Below, one piece after another: positions 12,129 through 25,033 of a stretch of DNA of 64,000 bases. The DNA comes from Gracilaria gracilis (Eukaryota; Rhodophyta; Florideophyceae; Gracilariales; Gracilariaceae): contig JARGSG010000047.1 of assembly GCA_030374805.1 (NCBI GenBank), positions 62,001 through 126,000 of the forward strand, written 5' to 3'. Under the pieces are notes generated by a model, which saw nothing but the letters and a program-made list of their open reading frames with translations, did no database searches and had not been told where the DNA came from. How positions within the stretch are numbered: position 1 is the stretch's first letter; each line of letters opens with the position of its first letter. The position numbers and the translations under genes are program-made.

Positions 12129-12964
12129 ATGTAATGAGAACCTTTCAAGAGGGAGAGGAGAGAGTAAGTGACTTCGCAGGCTTTATCACGACTTCTAGGT
12201 TGTCTCTCATTTCATGATAGGCGTTGATTATGAGGTGTATCTCACAAAATGCTGCAAAGATTATGAAAAACTGGTACAAAAAGGTACTTCGAAATGTCAA
12301 TTTTGTGCTTTACAATTTAACCTATTCCAGCTCCGTCTCAAACCAGATCACAGCCAGAATCCTTCACGTTTGCGCTCCGGTTCTTCCTCAACCGAAAGCT
12401 ATCTCGCGCGCTTTCCTACGGATGCCGGGTACTTCAGCAGCATGATCCACCATCAGTTTCTCTTTCGAGACCCTGCCCTCAACCCCCATATCATCCGCGG
12501 TTTTCCTCTTCCGTTGTATACGGCTTTCTCTTAAGTTTACCATTTCCGATTTTCAATCCTCTGTCAGCCACTCCCTCCTCTTCATTCTCCGTCGTCTGCT
12601 CAATCACAACATCGAGGCGTCTTTCAACGACACAGGACTACATATCAGGTTCTCTTTCTCCTTGTATTCCTCGTGGAGACTGCGTGACATCGTTCCCCAT
12701 CAACGTCATCCCCTCATTCCCTGCTAACACATGCTTTACTCTGTTCCTTGAAGCAGTCTTCCTTCCCCTTGGCGACCTTCCTTCCGCAGTTCAGCAACGC
12801 CAATCAACACTTCGCGAAACGTTTCCAGGTACGTATCCTCTCACGTCTTTCGATGTACATGTGTTACAGTCAAATGGGTGTGATTTCGTCTAACCAGTTA
12901 TTGATTCTCTTAATTTATGCATTCTCCCTCTTGCCTTTGTTGACCAAGTAGAGTAGCTTCCACA
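12129..12964. promoter_or_regulatory. divergent promoter region of the CMC-type transposon
   Basis: Gap of 836 bp between the transposase (leftward) and the second ORF (rightward). Such head-to-head layout implies a shared bidirectional promoter. I could not fix a TATA box or transcription start. Several short open frames on the + strand have no recognisable content. Confidence 0.35.
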
Positions 12965-14473
12965 ATGGTTTCTCGTGTCATGCCTCAAGTTACTGCTGAT
13001 GTGAACACTTCGTCTGTGCAGCAAGCCAGTAACAGCAACCACCAGGTCTCCACTGTGTTTGTAGTGCCCCCCAACGCACTTGGAGTACCCACCGCGGCGT
13101 ACAAGAGGCGAATGAAGCAGACGGATCAGCCTGGGCGTCCCACTGGGACTTTGATATCATCGCGTTTGGTCTTCAATCGACTCTACCGAGAGAACATGTC
13201 CGGTGATGCTTCTTCCAGTGAAGACTATCCGGTTTATCCGCAGATGGCCAATAGTATCAAGGACCTAATAAGATCATACTTGTATCAACGTCTGGGTCTG
13301 CAGCGAGGCGAGCGTACCTTTTCCTCGGTAAAGATCGAATATGCAAGCCAGTTGTTGACGTTGAAGAGGAAGATTGAAGAAAAGTTCCCAGTTCTACAGG
13401 CAGCTCAGAACCATTGGATTGCTACTGAATTCATTAAGGAATGTATGCAGCGGGATAAGAAGGCGAAGGTAGAAGCACAGAAGAAGAATGCGAAGGCTAG
13501 GTCTGGGACGCAGAGGCAAGAACGTGCTGCGACAACTACGGGAGCGAACGCCACTGAGTCGTCACCACAAGTCTCTCTTCGTCAACCTACAATTCAGAAC
13601 GGGGATGTCCGGCAGGTAAAACAAACGATTCATGAGATTGGAAGGAGCCAGGGGAACATTTCCGATCAAGGCGGCCGCGATGACCATCGAAACGTTTCTC
13701 GTTCTCCCGAACCACCTCGGGAACGCAGCAATACAGAAAGGAATGGGCAGGGTGCTCATACGTTGGGAAGGAGTCCTAGTGGAGTTCCGCTACGACAGAA
13801 AGGACGTAAACGGGGGTATGAGGATCAACTGGGTGAGGAGTCTGGTGAGGAGTCTGGTGAGGTGTCTGAGGGCTACGGAAGTTCCGAGTCAGGGGATTCC
13901 GAGGAAGAGGAACAGCAGCATAGTTCAAGGGGGGTGAAGAAGTCGAGAAATGGAACTTTGCACTCCGAGCGTCACTCGATTCATCGTTTCTCAAGAAATG
14001 CGGAGAACGATACGGAGGATTCCATGGGAAGTGATGACATTCTACCAGTCCCGATATCCAATCGTTCACGTGGTAAGGGTCGCCGTAAGCGCCAGGTACT
14101 GCGGGAGACCCAACTGAAGACCCCGAAGAAGACCAAGCGACATGGATTTCGTCCTCCGCGTTCACATAATTCCAGAGCGTGAGTCTCTTCCTCGAGGGAT
14201 CGCAGTGGAATACAGATCCCATGACATTCAAATCCCATTTTCTCCAGTACGTATTATCCTACCATCATTATCTCTTTGAGTGCCCAATATACTTACGCTT
14301 GGAAAAGATATGCGCTGCGACGGACCATCTCAAATGCTGAAATATGTATCTTCTTTGCTGAGCATCACGCAGCCTCACCGAAGGGCTCCATTATTGGCAT
14401 ATATCCTCCTCTAATTATACAGGACGAATACGAGCTTGCATGTAAGCATATCTTTCGAAGATACACTTACTGA
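12965..14473 (+). CDS. second protein of the CMC-type transposon, two exons, 479 residues, disordered
   Basis: Exon 1 runs 12965-14178. A GTGAGT donor follows, with a CTCCAG acceptor at 14247. Exon 2 runs 14248-14473, and the two exons add up to exactly 480 codons including the stop, which supports the splice. Without splicing the protein would be 405 residues. Residues 80-170 look structured (YPVYPQMANSIKDLIRSYLY). The rest is Arg/Ser/Gln-rich with acidic repeats (GEESGEESGEVSEGYGSSES) and basic clusters (GRRKRQ, KKTKRHGF), so it is probably nuclear. By position it matches the TnpA-type accessory protein that CACTA elements encode beside Tnp2; I recognise no domain, so this role is inference. 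The frame is intact. Confidence 0.6.
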
Positions 14474-14639
14474 GGTTAGTTCCACGTAAATTATTGCTGC
14501 CGTTCGTTTTGTTCTCTGCCAAGCATGCCCTCATGTTTCGCGTGGTTCACGTTGGTGCCGAGAAGGTGCCTTATATAGGCCCAATGTTACATCTATCGTC
14601 TATATATCAACTGTTTCGTAGTCTCTACTCGCCTCTTTT

Positions 14640-15062
14640 CTAGCCACAAACTGGACATATCTTGTCCATAGCGATAGGTCTCTATTCGGCTATGTTTGGG
14701 ACTAAGGTCGTACAATGAAATTTGCACCCATATCGGCACCACTACGTACATCTATGGTTAGAAATCTGTTCTACTTTAGAGAGATATATGATCCGTTTGC
14801 GGCACACTCTCTTGCTGATTCAGGACATACATAGTCCTTCTCTGGTAGTCTTTGGCTCGCAAATCGTCCTATTTGTAGCCAAATATGTCGGACTTTCTTC
14901 GTACCAAATGGGACCTCTGTTAGTCGGCCCTTTTTAACATACTGTAAAAGGAACAAATGGGACATCATTTGGATCTTTCTTAGTCCTATTTTTGTCCAAA
15001 AAATTACGGCCTTTTTTTGGCTAATTACGGCCATATTTTGGCCGTATTTTGGACTACCACTA
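14640..15062. repeat. AT-rich subterminal-like repeat cluster, candidate right end of the CMC-type transposon
   Basis: Short motifs recur in both orientations: TAGTCCTATTTTTGTCC and relatives (GTCCTATTTGTAG, TTGGGACTA, TTTTGGACTA), and ATTACGGCC or GGCCGTA at least three times between 15000 and 15045. Subterminal arrays of this sort mark CMC elements. The block ends TTTTGGACTACCACTA near 15060. I found no mirrored copy on the left side of the transposase, so the terminus call is tentative. Confidence 0.4.
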
Positions 15063-15378
15063 TGTTCAGAGGGTGTAAGTATGCATTTGTGGCGTAAATT
15101 ACTCATCACTATCTAATTTTGATGACGATTACACAAAGTGTAAGAATTCAACAGACATATTGGTAGATTTGCTGAGATTGTGAGGGAGAGAAAGAGCGTT
15201 TTAGGTTGGGAAAAAGAAAGGTTCCGGAAAGAAACGCTTCGCGATATTCAGGATGCAATGAGCTATGGCTTGACCACATCGTGTAACTAGTGCTCATTTT
15301 CGAGCGGCAAGCATCCTCATTCTGAAGCGAGCTCGAACCCATGACAAAAGCCGTTCTAATGCGAAAAAATGCAAATCT

Positions 15379-16166
15379 TTGTTTGGTGTCGATTACGGAC
15401 TTTGTGACAAATTGTGGAATTTAATGCTATCTACTGCCCCATCAAGAATTCGTCCGCAGCATCTATTCTGGGGATTGCTCTTTCTTCGCCAGTATTGCTC
15501 GCAACATCTTTACAGTGCCATTTGCATTTGTGAAGAGAAGACATTTAGAAATTTGTGTTGGCAGGTTGTTAAACTGCTCTCGAGACTCAAAGTGGTATGT
15601 TCTTGAACGGTTCTTTGTTATATGTTTTTTATTAACCTTTCCACGTTCAGATTTTTTGGTCATACCGTCTTGCTGCATCGCCTGTGTTTGATTGCTTTAT
15701 ATCAGTAGGTGCAACGGATTGCAGAGTACATGAAGTTTCTCCTTTTTCCTCCGCATTCTATAATCGTAAATCTAAGGCTGCAGGTTAAAGGTATGAAATT
15801 GGTGTTTCAATCAGGGAAGGAAAAAGAGTGTAGGTAATCGGAGGATTTCCGTAAGATGCATATCCAGATCTCAACATTTTTCGTTTAGCGATGAAGAAAA
15901 ACCTCAATCCAGCTGAAAAAGTAGTATCTGACGATGTTTATGTAGACTCAAAATGGGTTCAAACCGCCCAGGTTCACGGAATGGACAAAACATTTCATTC
16001 GCTGGTCCGAGGTAGATATGAGAAACTGAATGGAAGATTGAAGCAGTTTTTCGTTCTAGAAAACCTTTTTCGCCATAATCTAAGGTTACATTTTTATTGT
16101 TTCCATGCTGTTTCAAGTATTGTTCAACCAGCGATGGAAAATGGGGAACCGCTCTTTCATGTTTAG
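15379..16166 (+). pseudogene. DDE_Tnp_4-type (IS5/PIF-Harbinger-related) transposase relic with an intron
   Basis: Fragments in order: RPQHLFWGLLFLRQYCS with CEEKTFRNLCWQVVKLL (15379-15600). An intron-like GTATGT...CAG gap follows. Then come a VGATDCRVHEVSPFSSAFY stretch (the V(D)GTDC-type first catalytic Asp region), RYEIGVSI, a YPDLNIFR stretch, and the C-terminus RGRYEKLNGRLKQFFVLE ... AMENGEPLFHV ending at 16166. A TAA replaces the usual Leu of the GLRYE motif near 15786, and another stop follows at about 15832. Element ends were not found. Confident transposase relic; exact family less so. Confidence 0.7.
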
Positions 16167-17469
16167 AACCATTTGCAGTTTTATCTTTTACGTTCTACAT
16201 TTATCTAAATCGGTATTCCTTATATTTGTACTGTTAATCAGATTAGAACGGGTGAATCTAGACTTTCTGTTATATTCTTAATAGTCTCAAATACAACAGT
16301 TGCTTTGAATGACTGTAAAACAATTTTCTGCTGGAACGGGATACAGGTATCTACAAGATTCGTTAGGATATGGTTGTAAGAATAGAGTACTCTTTCAGAG
16401 AAAACCTGATTTCCCGCAACCTTTTGCCAGATACTCATGTAGAACTGCTCCAATACAAACCAAATGAGAAGTAAACTTGTGGTGTTGTAGTCCAACTCCA
16501 TGGCAGCGGTCTTCATGTCTTGCTCATATTTTAGGCACGAGAAGAAAAACATTTCTTAATTTTTCGCGTCACGACGCGATTTGATTGTCTTCTAGGTTCA
16601 TGCTAACTCTTTTGCCAAACAAATTCAAGACTGTGAATGAAAGAAAGGCACCATGGAAGTACGGTGACATTCGCTTTGAGTATGGGGTTTTGTACACATA
16701 AAATAGTTGGATACTTGAACAGAAATTATTATAATTCGGTTATTCGCTACCTAGCATGACTGGAAGTGGTGATTTGGTGATAAAAAACACACTTTTTCTG
16801 GCTACATTACGACATATTGTACCCCTCACAATGATGATGCACAAAGCCCACGGATATCTCGATAAAGGAGGATCTGTCGACAATAGGAAGAGTTCGTCTC
16901 CTGGTAGACGTCTGAAAATGATTGTAAGAGGAGCTGTATGAAAGGTAGTACACGTAATGAGAGTTTTACAGAATTACAGATCGTAACAGGAGGCATTTTT
17001 GCAACGTAGTGCAGTGGCCGTTGCACACTGTAATGCATTCCTACGAGGTAGAGAGGCGCCTACTTATGCAACTTTTCTTTTCCGCAATCCACTAAGAGTA
17101 GCGGGTAAGGGTCTGATCCACGAAATTAGTATTCCTCATCCAGATCTAGATTCAACCGGTAGTTGAGTATATCTCTAATATGTGTTCACGGTGTTTGGAC
17201 TCTTTTCACATACCTCGATCGCCCCTGACGTTCTGTACCTCCTATTTTTGTCACGACCTCCGGTACGTACGCCCACTCACAACATTCACTCCTATTCCAA
17301 CCGCCCCATGCGACTAACCGCACACTAGCCAACTAACCTACCACTCGGGCGTTTTGGAGTTACGGGGATGGTGATCCATTGCTTGAGGATGGAATAACGG
17401 ACGGAATGGAAGGATGGTCGAGCTGTAGGTTAACGAAATACAACGGAGAATGCTTCTGTCCTGACGTAC
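16167..17469. other. unassigned, AT-rich
   Basis: No supported gene. One minus-strand frame of 104 codons (16238-16552) has no recognisable domain. The sequence may include the far end of the transposase relic to the left and the DNA into which copy A inserted. Confidence 0.3.
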
Positions 17470-17479
17470 TAGATAGAAC

Positions 17480-19162
17480 CTAGCTTGATGGGCTTGAAAA
17501 CGCTGAGGTGCAATTCACTAAGTGGATCGAAACGGAAAGTAATGTAGGAACAAAATCTGGAGATGCCGAGGTGGAATTTATGCAGTGGTTGGAAGGGGAA
17601 GATGTTGTAAGGGGAGAGGAGAGGGGTGACGTTGAGGAGAGGGTAAGATTCGAAGAGGGAGGGGTACTTGGCGAGGGAAAGGGAGTGGAGTGCTTCAACG
17701 GCCTTTTCCTTGGTGTTTCGGGCGATTCTGGGCTTTCTAGCGAGGAGGCCCTTTTCAGCATCTTGAAGGAGGGTAAAGTGTGATTTGCGGGCATCGAGAG
17801 TCTGGGTCTGGGATCGAAGAGGGGGGATGGAATTTGTAGTTGGAGGTCGGAGCGTGGGACGTTACATCGGTGGCATGGATGCTTGGGGTGGGTGCCGAGG
17901 GAGATGGCGAAAATATCCTTTGCTTCTGGAATGTCTGCGCAGTAGCTGGCAATGATTGGGTGACAATGGCGGAGCACGCCATTAGCGTGACGGAAGAGGA
18001 AGCCGTTGAGGCTGGAGGAGAGAAGAGGGTCGAGGAGGTTGGAGATGGCACGCTGGATGAGTTGCATTTTGGTAGAGCGGGGGATGCTGGATGAGGTTTG
18101 GGGGATGGTATCGGGGTCTTGAGAGAGGGTGGCGAGATTGAAAGAAGTTGGAAGGTATCCTAGAAGGATGAGGTTGTCGGTGATACATGTGCGACGGAAC
18201 GAGTCGGAAAAGTTGAGGAGGGTGATGTGAAGGGGGTAGGAGGTGATGGAATAGGATTTGAGGGAGGGGGAGGACTTGTCGGAGTATACTTGGACGAAGC
18301 CGATGAAGGAGTCGATACCGGTGTTCTCAGGGGTGTACCAGATGCAGGAGTTATTGGAAAACTGCATGATTGCGTGCTTGAGGGCTGGGACAGCTTCTTT
18401 TCCGAGGGAAGAAGCCATGGGGTGGGCGAAAGTGGGAGAGCCGAAGGAGGTTGTATGGGGGACGTGGTGTAAGAAGGTGTTCTCGGACTGTGCGAGTGCG
18501 AGTTGTCCTTTAAGGACTTGGATAGCATCCTTTCGGAAAATGGTGGCTGTGAAGAGGTGCTGTGGGTCGTGGAGGGTGGTGGGGGTGAAACCGATGTTGG
18601 TGACTCGGTGTTGGAAGAGGTTTGTTTGAAGTTTGAGACACTGGGAGGCGGAGGAGACGGCGTTGTGGAAGGCTGACTTGGAGAAGGCGGGGTCGTGGAG
18701 GAGAGAGATGAGTTCGTCTCCCTTGCGGGGGCCGAGGGTGGAAGCGATGGAAGAGATGTAGAGGACCATTCGTTCAAGGTGGGGGTCGTTGAGGAGAGGG
18801 AAGGAGGGGGGCGGTGGAGGAGGTGGGGAGGGGGAGAGAGAGCAGACGGGAGTGCTTACGATATGGTAGGCGTCTTGGGTGTGGACGGAGAGGGAGAGCT
18901 GCTGCTGGTGGTAGGAGTCGTCGTCGGCGATGGGGACGTTATCGGAAGGGCGATTGTAGAGAGGAGGTGGGGGGGTGGTGGTAAAAGTAGGGGGGTGGAC
19001 TTGTGACGCTTTGTGCGTGGGGGGAAGTGAGGGACGTTGCCGCTCGGGGGAGAGGAAACGCTTGTTGGCGGTGAGACGGTTGGGGCATCTTCTTTGGTGC
19101 CTTTGAATGGCGGGGATGGTGCGAGCGAAGAAGGAGCAGCCTTCAAAGCAGCAATTAGGCAT
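17480..19162 (-). pseudogene. Plavaka-like transposase, N-terminal half (copy A)
   Basis: Open for 560 codons. Residues 1-30 hold a C2H2-like finger (CCFEGCSFF...IQRHQRRC). A Pro/Ser-rich linker follows, then HLERMVLYISSIASTLG, SFIGFVQVYSDKSS and YCADIPEAKDIFAISLG with the HPCHRCNVPR zinc knuckle. These are the features of the N-terminal half of Plavaka-type transposases, which bind the element ends. Against copy B the frame is lost near 17800, so the last 100 residues are out-of-frame sequence. Near the broken end the FEPLHNF...GVSKHIKL segment seems to occur twice in degenerate form, perhaps a scar of recombination between copies. Confidence 0.7.
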
Positions 19163-19439
19163 GGCGGGGAGCGGTGTGGGGGTGTCGGGGGAGAGGGGGG
19201 TACGTAGTGGTGGGGAGCGTAATATGGCGCACGGGGGGTGGGACGGAGTGATGGGGGAGGTGGCACGTGATGCGAAGGCGTTTCAAAAGTGAGAGAATAA
19301 ACGGCCGATATCTGATATGAGAGTTGTTGAATAGATGTACTGTATCTCTATAGAGAGTTCCTATTCGAAGGGTTTGTATTCTTCTAATCGTATTCCATAA
19401 GTAGCTATCTATGTATATATATCCCTATTCGCCGCCGTA

Positions 19440-19703
19440 TAGTTCTAAATATGTGCCACTTCCACACTTACATTGGGTTCGGAAACTAGCGTGAACGGAA
19501 TTAACATGCTAGTTTGTCTTCCATCCAAACTAGCAATAATGGAAATAATCGTGAATGATTCTTTCCACACAAACTAGCACAAGTGGAAATGTGGAAATAT
19601 TTTCGGAAATTAAGCACATCCCAATTTGGATAAAATCACCGGTTTTTCGATTATTTTAATTCGGTCATTTTTGACACCAAAACTAGCATTCCGAAAAGAC
19701 CGA
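19440..19703 (-). repeat. 5' terminal and subterminal repeat region of copy A
   Basis: Terminal inverted-repeat end at 19703 plus subterminal GCTAGTTT-type motifs (for example at 19681, 19574 and 19530). The region ends with CAATGTAAGTGTGG near 19460, as at the left end of element B. These are the likely transposase binding sites. Confidence 0.7.
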
Positions 19704-22700
19704 CGAATGGCGCTTTTTGCGACTTGTACAAGTTTGTTTTGTCAGTTTGGATAAGCTTTTTTGCATTGGAAGTCGATTATCCACCATATGAAGGGTATGG
19801 AGTTGTAAGAAATGGTGCCTGTTGGGAAAGATTTGGATTCCTTGATAGGCAGACCGAGGATGGAAAATTTACCGTACCGAACGGCCTGGAAAGTGGTAGC
19901 TTGGAATTACTTCCATCCACTGAATACGAAATCGATTTCGTCTATAATATGCATGGCCAGTGGGTCAGTGAGCCCTTCGTGGTGGGGGTACACGTCACGA
20001 CGCAGAATGTGCAGTCGAGGCGGGGGTTTTGGGAACAGCGGATGGTTTAGGAGTCCGGAAAGTATTGTCAATGGTTTTTGCTGCCGAAGTATGTGCAAAA
20101 TACAAGGACCATTTATATCCCATGGGCATGGTGCACTGGAGAGGGCTGAGGACGGTGCCCGCTTCCAAGGGTATATTATGATGGACTCTGATCTAGACCT
20201 GTAGAGCATTCGGAAGTTCGAAGAAAGGAGCAGTTTTTAGCGGAAAGAGCTAGGGCGTTTGGGATGTTAGGCGAATATTGTGGAACATATTCTCCACGTC
20301 CATAAAAAAGGCGCTTAATGGGTGGGGCAGATGTTCATAATACCGTAATGCATCAGCTGCAAAGAGCCCCGTGAGTAGCGGATCCAGGAGGAGTGCATTT
20401 TGAATTACTGGCCGGCTAATAAGTTGGTCTCTAGTTCCAGATTTGGAGACAGAGAAGTAACTCATGGTAATGGGGTCTGCTAAGTTGCAGTATTGCGGGT
20501 ATTCCTTTCCGACGGGTGACCACAACAACATACCTGCGTGTCACGCACGTTTGAGTACTTTGATGTACTCTTTGCGTGTGCCCAGTTCGTTGCGGTGAGG
20601 CTGAGTTTGTGCACGCTCCATGATTGTCGGAGCATGCACATAAAGGCTTACAGCTCCAAAATCAAGGTTTGTGATTTTCAATGAAGCGGCTTCACCGCTT
20701 CGGAACATCGTCTTCCATGTAACGAGATTTTGCGAGGAGGCTTTCCGAGGTAGGTCAATTCTGAACGAGATTATAGGTATTGGGATGCCTCAACAGAAAA
20801 AGTCGGGAAGGTTGCTGGAGAAAAGTCTGTGGAAGACATTGTTCCACATAAGTTGGTCTTCCAGCATAGAATAAAAACCTGAGGCACCTTCTGCTTCTAG
20901 AGTAGACTCATCAGGCGCTTGGAGCCTACAAAGCGTCAGCTAGCGTCGGATGCAGTCACGCGTAGTGACTAGACCCCGTTGTGAGACTGCGGAGTCATTA
21001 GGTCGAGAGAAGGTGTCTGAGTGCGGTGAGCCACAGTACAAAAGTTTGAGGACTTGAATTGTATCAGACAACATTTTGCCACAGGGAGGAGCTATATATA
21101 TAGGGAAAGTGCGGGTGATGCCAGGCAGTCCCTTATTCTGGAATTTTTGGGCTGATGGTCTGGATGACACCTTTCTTTTTTCCACAAAGAAATCTTTTCC
21201 GGTTTCGGACAGTTTGTAATTGTTTTTCGGTTTTGACGTTCAACGCGAACTGGCGAGTAAGTTTGTTCTCCGCATTGGAAAGTGTAGCGACTGCCAATGG
21301 CTATAATTCCAAGAATGGATATGCTATTTTCTTATCCATTCTCCCCGTGGTTTGCATTGAGAAGACTACCCTCTCGACCATCTGAGGGCAGTACAAATGG
21401 CGGAGAGCCAATTCCAGACACTAACCTCCTTCGTTCTCGAGCGTCCTTCGTATTGAATTTGATTGGAAAAGGTAGATGTGTATTGCTCTAAACCACGAAA
21501 TCGCCTCCGCCTCCCATGACATAATTTTTTCGTTCTGGCCCCTTTTCCAAAAAATATCCCTTACAACTGTTTGCAGGATTGCCCGTTTGAAAACGAGTGA
21601 CTTTTAAATTTCCCCTCTTTCAGCTCGGTTACATTTAGGGTCGTGAGGGAATTTATTTTTCCCGGGTATTCTGCGAATGGCGAAATTCGGCTTGCAGAAT
21701 GCTTGCTATTCAAATCAATGATTATTACGCCAACGACATGGATAGATTTTATTTTGGTAAAATCAAGTTCGTTGGAAAGATCGGGGTGGAGTTCGAAGAG
21801 ACTTTTACTTTTTTGAAGGAGATTTTAGGCATTTCGTACAAGATACGGTAATGATTGACCAAGTTTCTGATTATTAAATGCAGTTGGATGCAGAGCGGTA
21901 AAAGGGCCTGGTAGATTTGCTTGAGAGGTCGCTGCAAGATGAAATTGATGATTCGGCAGTATCATACATATTTTATGATAAAATTTCCACTCTATGATTG
22001 CACTATACAATTTCTGAGATATTGTAGTGGAGTCATAGGTTGTGATAATGTTGTCAAATGGCGCACTTTGCTGCATCCGTAGATTTTCAAAATTTTCTAG
22101 CGCCATTGTTCTTAATGCGGCATATCCCATTTTCAACAGCTTTTAAAGAGCATTGTAATGCTTTTTATTGATGTAGACAGAGCTTTTGAAGATTAGATTC
22201 TTGCTTGATTTTTTTGCTGATGACGTCTTTGATCTTTTTCCGTAGCAATCATGTGCAGGAGCAAAAGACGCGATGGCGACCGGCGATGGGTCGGTCATTA
22301 GATATTATGATTGTATCACAGCCTTTGCAAATCTCGTTAGATAAACAGGTACAAAAAGAGAGTGAAGTTAACCTTTCTGAATTTTGGCACAAAAATATTA
22401 TTTTTGGACCCTCCAATTGCTAGAAAAAAACGCTCCACTGGGAGCCAAGAGCTAACAGTGGTTTTTTAATTTACTGCTAATTTTTCTTTAAAAATCTCAA
22501 TCATATAGCAATCATCGCCGTCAACATGTACACGTTGAAAAGCTTGTCAAGAAAGGGTCTGAGAAGACTGGGAAAAACAAAAGGTTTGCCCTTTTAAAGA
22601 GGGTTGGTGCCAGAAATGGCGCCAAAGGATCCGTTTTACCCTTCGTCATTTTGTAAATCTGTTCGCATTTACTGCTGCCTACAAAGAACGGTTATTTAAA

Positions 22701-22939
22701 ATCCAAGGTGTAGAATTCTCACCGGCTAATTTGGAACGCCTAGGCATGTGCCAAATTTATGGCAGACTGAGTCCAAAAAGCGCAATTTTTGCGTCTTCCA
22801 GCAAGTATGTTTATAGACACAATTTTGTAAAGGCTCAATTTGAAACACCTCGTCTAACCTTCCGACCCACTTCCTGCCCTCTCGAGAGTTCCACGAGAGC
22901 CATTGCAGCCCCAGAATGCTGCGGAAGACCCTCGGCTTC
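19704..22939. other. decayed, unassigned repeat-like DNA
   Basis: No intact gene. Two short stretches resemble reverse transcriptase box A: AFFMDVENMFHNI on the minus strand near 20290 and VMLFIDVDRAFED on the plus strand near 22160. Neither extends into a domain I can follow. The segment is probably a patchwork of old retroelement and other repeat fragments, too decayed to assign. Confidence 0.3.
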
Positions 22940-24950
22940 CTACCTAGCGGGCTGAGACTGCGCCCGCCTCCGTGGCCATAACGCGCTCGGCAGGTCGTCT
23001 GATGGTGGCTCAGGATCGCCGTCTTGACAAGTTATAGACAGGAACGGCAGTTTAGGGTTTTCATTCTTCTTCCCACTCACATCGACTGCTTCCCTACACT
23101 TTTTCCTAGCTACTCCGCCTTTTTGTTTACCGCTCTTTTGGGAAATGACCCGCTTTTGATCGAGTTTCAACTGCGTGGAGAGCACTACAAGTATTTCGGC
23201 CCCTTTTGCTTTCCCAATAACCTCTCGTCGAGCCACTGACTTTCCCGAAACTGACTTATCTTCTCTTACTGACTCCAATATTTTGTTTATGACGTACTTA
23301 TAGGCCACAAGCACAGCAATATCTGCCAACATCAGAGAGGAACGATAGCTGCCGTCCGTGACGCTGTTCAGGCGTAGCACTAAACGCCTGTCTGCTCTCT
23401 CTTTTCGGTCCTGACTAAGGTCATGAACGTTGAACACATCTTTCTTTGCTTGGAAGCCACTCCGCAGTGCAGTAGAAGAGTACGAAACAGAGCTTTGTGG
23501 GCGAAAGCAGTTCATAAATCAGTAGTTCATAGCCCAGAGACCAGCCTCTTCGAATGCTCTCATTGCTGTCGCACCTGAAAGGGACTTGTATCCTGCGACA
23601 CCTAGTTTGATCTTCAATGCTACATTTTCGAATCAGATATGGCATTGTTCCATGAGCTCATCCCCCGTCTCTCGTATATTAGTTTGGAAGATTTTGTTAA
23701 TGGCACGCTCAAATGGCTGGAGAAATTGCGTCGTGTTTGCCGCAAGTTTGGCGACGATTACTCTGTACTAATCACACAAGTCTAGCCATGCAAGTCGGTC
23801 ACGTAAACTGCGCACGTCGAGAGTTAGCAGAACCCATTTGTCTTCGCTCACAAATGTGCGAATAAAGTGCTGAACGGGCCTTACGGCATCTTCCATGATA
23901 TCACTTTCTACTGAACCATTTTGCATGAGCAAAACACGCGTTTCCCCTTGACACCAGTTGCCGTCTGACAGCCAATGAGGCATTCCAGCCTCGTTCCTGC
24001 ATTCTTCTTTCGATAGCGGTTCCAAACAGCTTGCCATTTGTCTCCGTCCAGAGACAACAAGTAGAACTGGTACAATGCCGCCTGTTGACGATGAGCATAT
24101 TACAACTGACGTGTCTACCGTGGTCCTTTGCACCTAGGCGGGTGTCCGACTTAAGCAAATTTGATGCCATATAGCAGCGAATCGTTTCCCCTTACTCTGG
24201 TAGTACTGCTGTTTCGTCAAAGTTCTGTATGCGTTGAGGCTCCGAAATCAATCCCGATGTTGTCAGCGTACGCGCTAAAAAACGCCCTTTAAAGTCTTGA
24301 CGTGCAGGTATTTTTCGGCCGCTTGTCTTGCGCCAGTTATAGTCTCAGCACTGCGGAATGGAAGTTCCCTGTTTCTTGCGTGGGAGGAACGAAAAGAATC
24401 GTCCGATGGCAGAGCACCAGCAAAAACAAGTTTATCGTCCGCCGCTGTGCGGACCTGAAGCTTTTTCATTTCGTGGCGGCCTACGACAAACTAGTGTTGA
24501 GCTGCGTATATGACTTTCCCGACAATGAACGTCTCATCTACGCACTCTAGTACTTGCCTGCGACCTGCATGATGTTGAACCAGGTCCGGACTCTTTCGAG
24601 GACCATTGTGTCGCTGTTCATGCTGGCCTTTCGGATGCAGAAGGCAGTGTTACGTGATACTCCTGCGATAGCCGCTGCTATTTAGACTGTGTCACCGTGC
24701 TGCAAAACATCATGGGCCTTCTCTCTCTTGGTATGTTCGACTTTTGTTATTCTAATCGTTGCTTCTGCTGCAAGCGTTGAATGAGCATCAAAGGAGGCAC
24801 AGCGCGGCCTTGAAGACCCTTTTGTGCCTTGAACTGCAATGCTACATGGTTCCGATAAGGCTGAAGTTCTTGCAGTTTAGCGAAGAATCTGGATGGGAAT
24901 GTCTCACGTTAGTAATTTCGTTCACGGAATTTCAGGCTGTTCCAAATTAA
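22940..24950 (-). pseudogene. DDE_1 (pogo/Tigger-like) transposase relic
   Basis: Minus-strand fragments near 23768-24133 show SVVICSSSTGGIVPVLLVVS, GMPHWLSDGNWC and RTFVSEDKWVLLTLDVRS. These parallel in order the VVIACAACDVLPPFFIFAG, GGVPHWLACQD and KLLLLVDGHKS segments of the DDE_1 transposase at 56077-58130. The HTH and C-terminal parts are spread over other frames on either side (a 191-codon frame at 22940-23515 is probably part of the tail or flank). Many frame changes; an old copy. Ends not found. Confidence 0.5.
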
Positions 24951-25033
24951 GCCTTGTTCCAAGGTAAGCCGGTGAAATCTTTAGTCTCTCGCTCATTGTA
25001 ATGTTTTGAAGGGGGGAAAATATCCATGCACTG

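Larger units (their letters stand above)
17470..19703 (-). mobile_element. truncated Plavaka-like (CMC) transposon, copy A
   Basis: The 5' terminus lies at 19703, reading leftward TCGGTCTTTTCGGAATGCTA, and matches both ends of the large element B at 30036-45764. The next 260 bp repeat the GCTAGTTT motif about five times and align with the left end of B. Homology to the B transposase then runs to about 17470, where it stops; the rest of the element, including any cargo and the second terminus, is absent. Orientation is opposite to B. Confidence 0.75.

Noticed and set aside
20290-22220. Two reverse transcriptase-like stretches (minus strand near 20290, plus strand near 22160)
   Set aside because: Only one short motif each, in opposite orientations, with no further domain around them. 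Too little to name a retroelement or set its limits.
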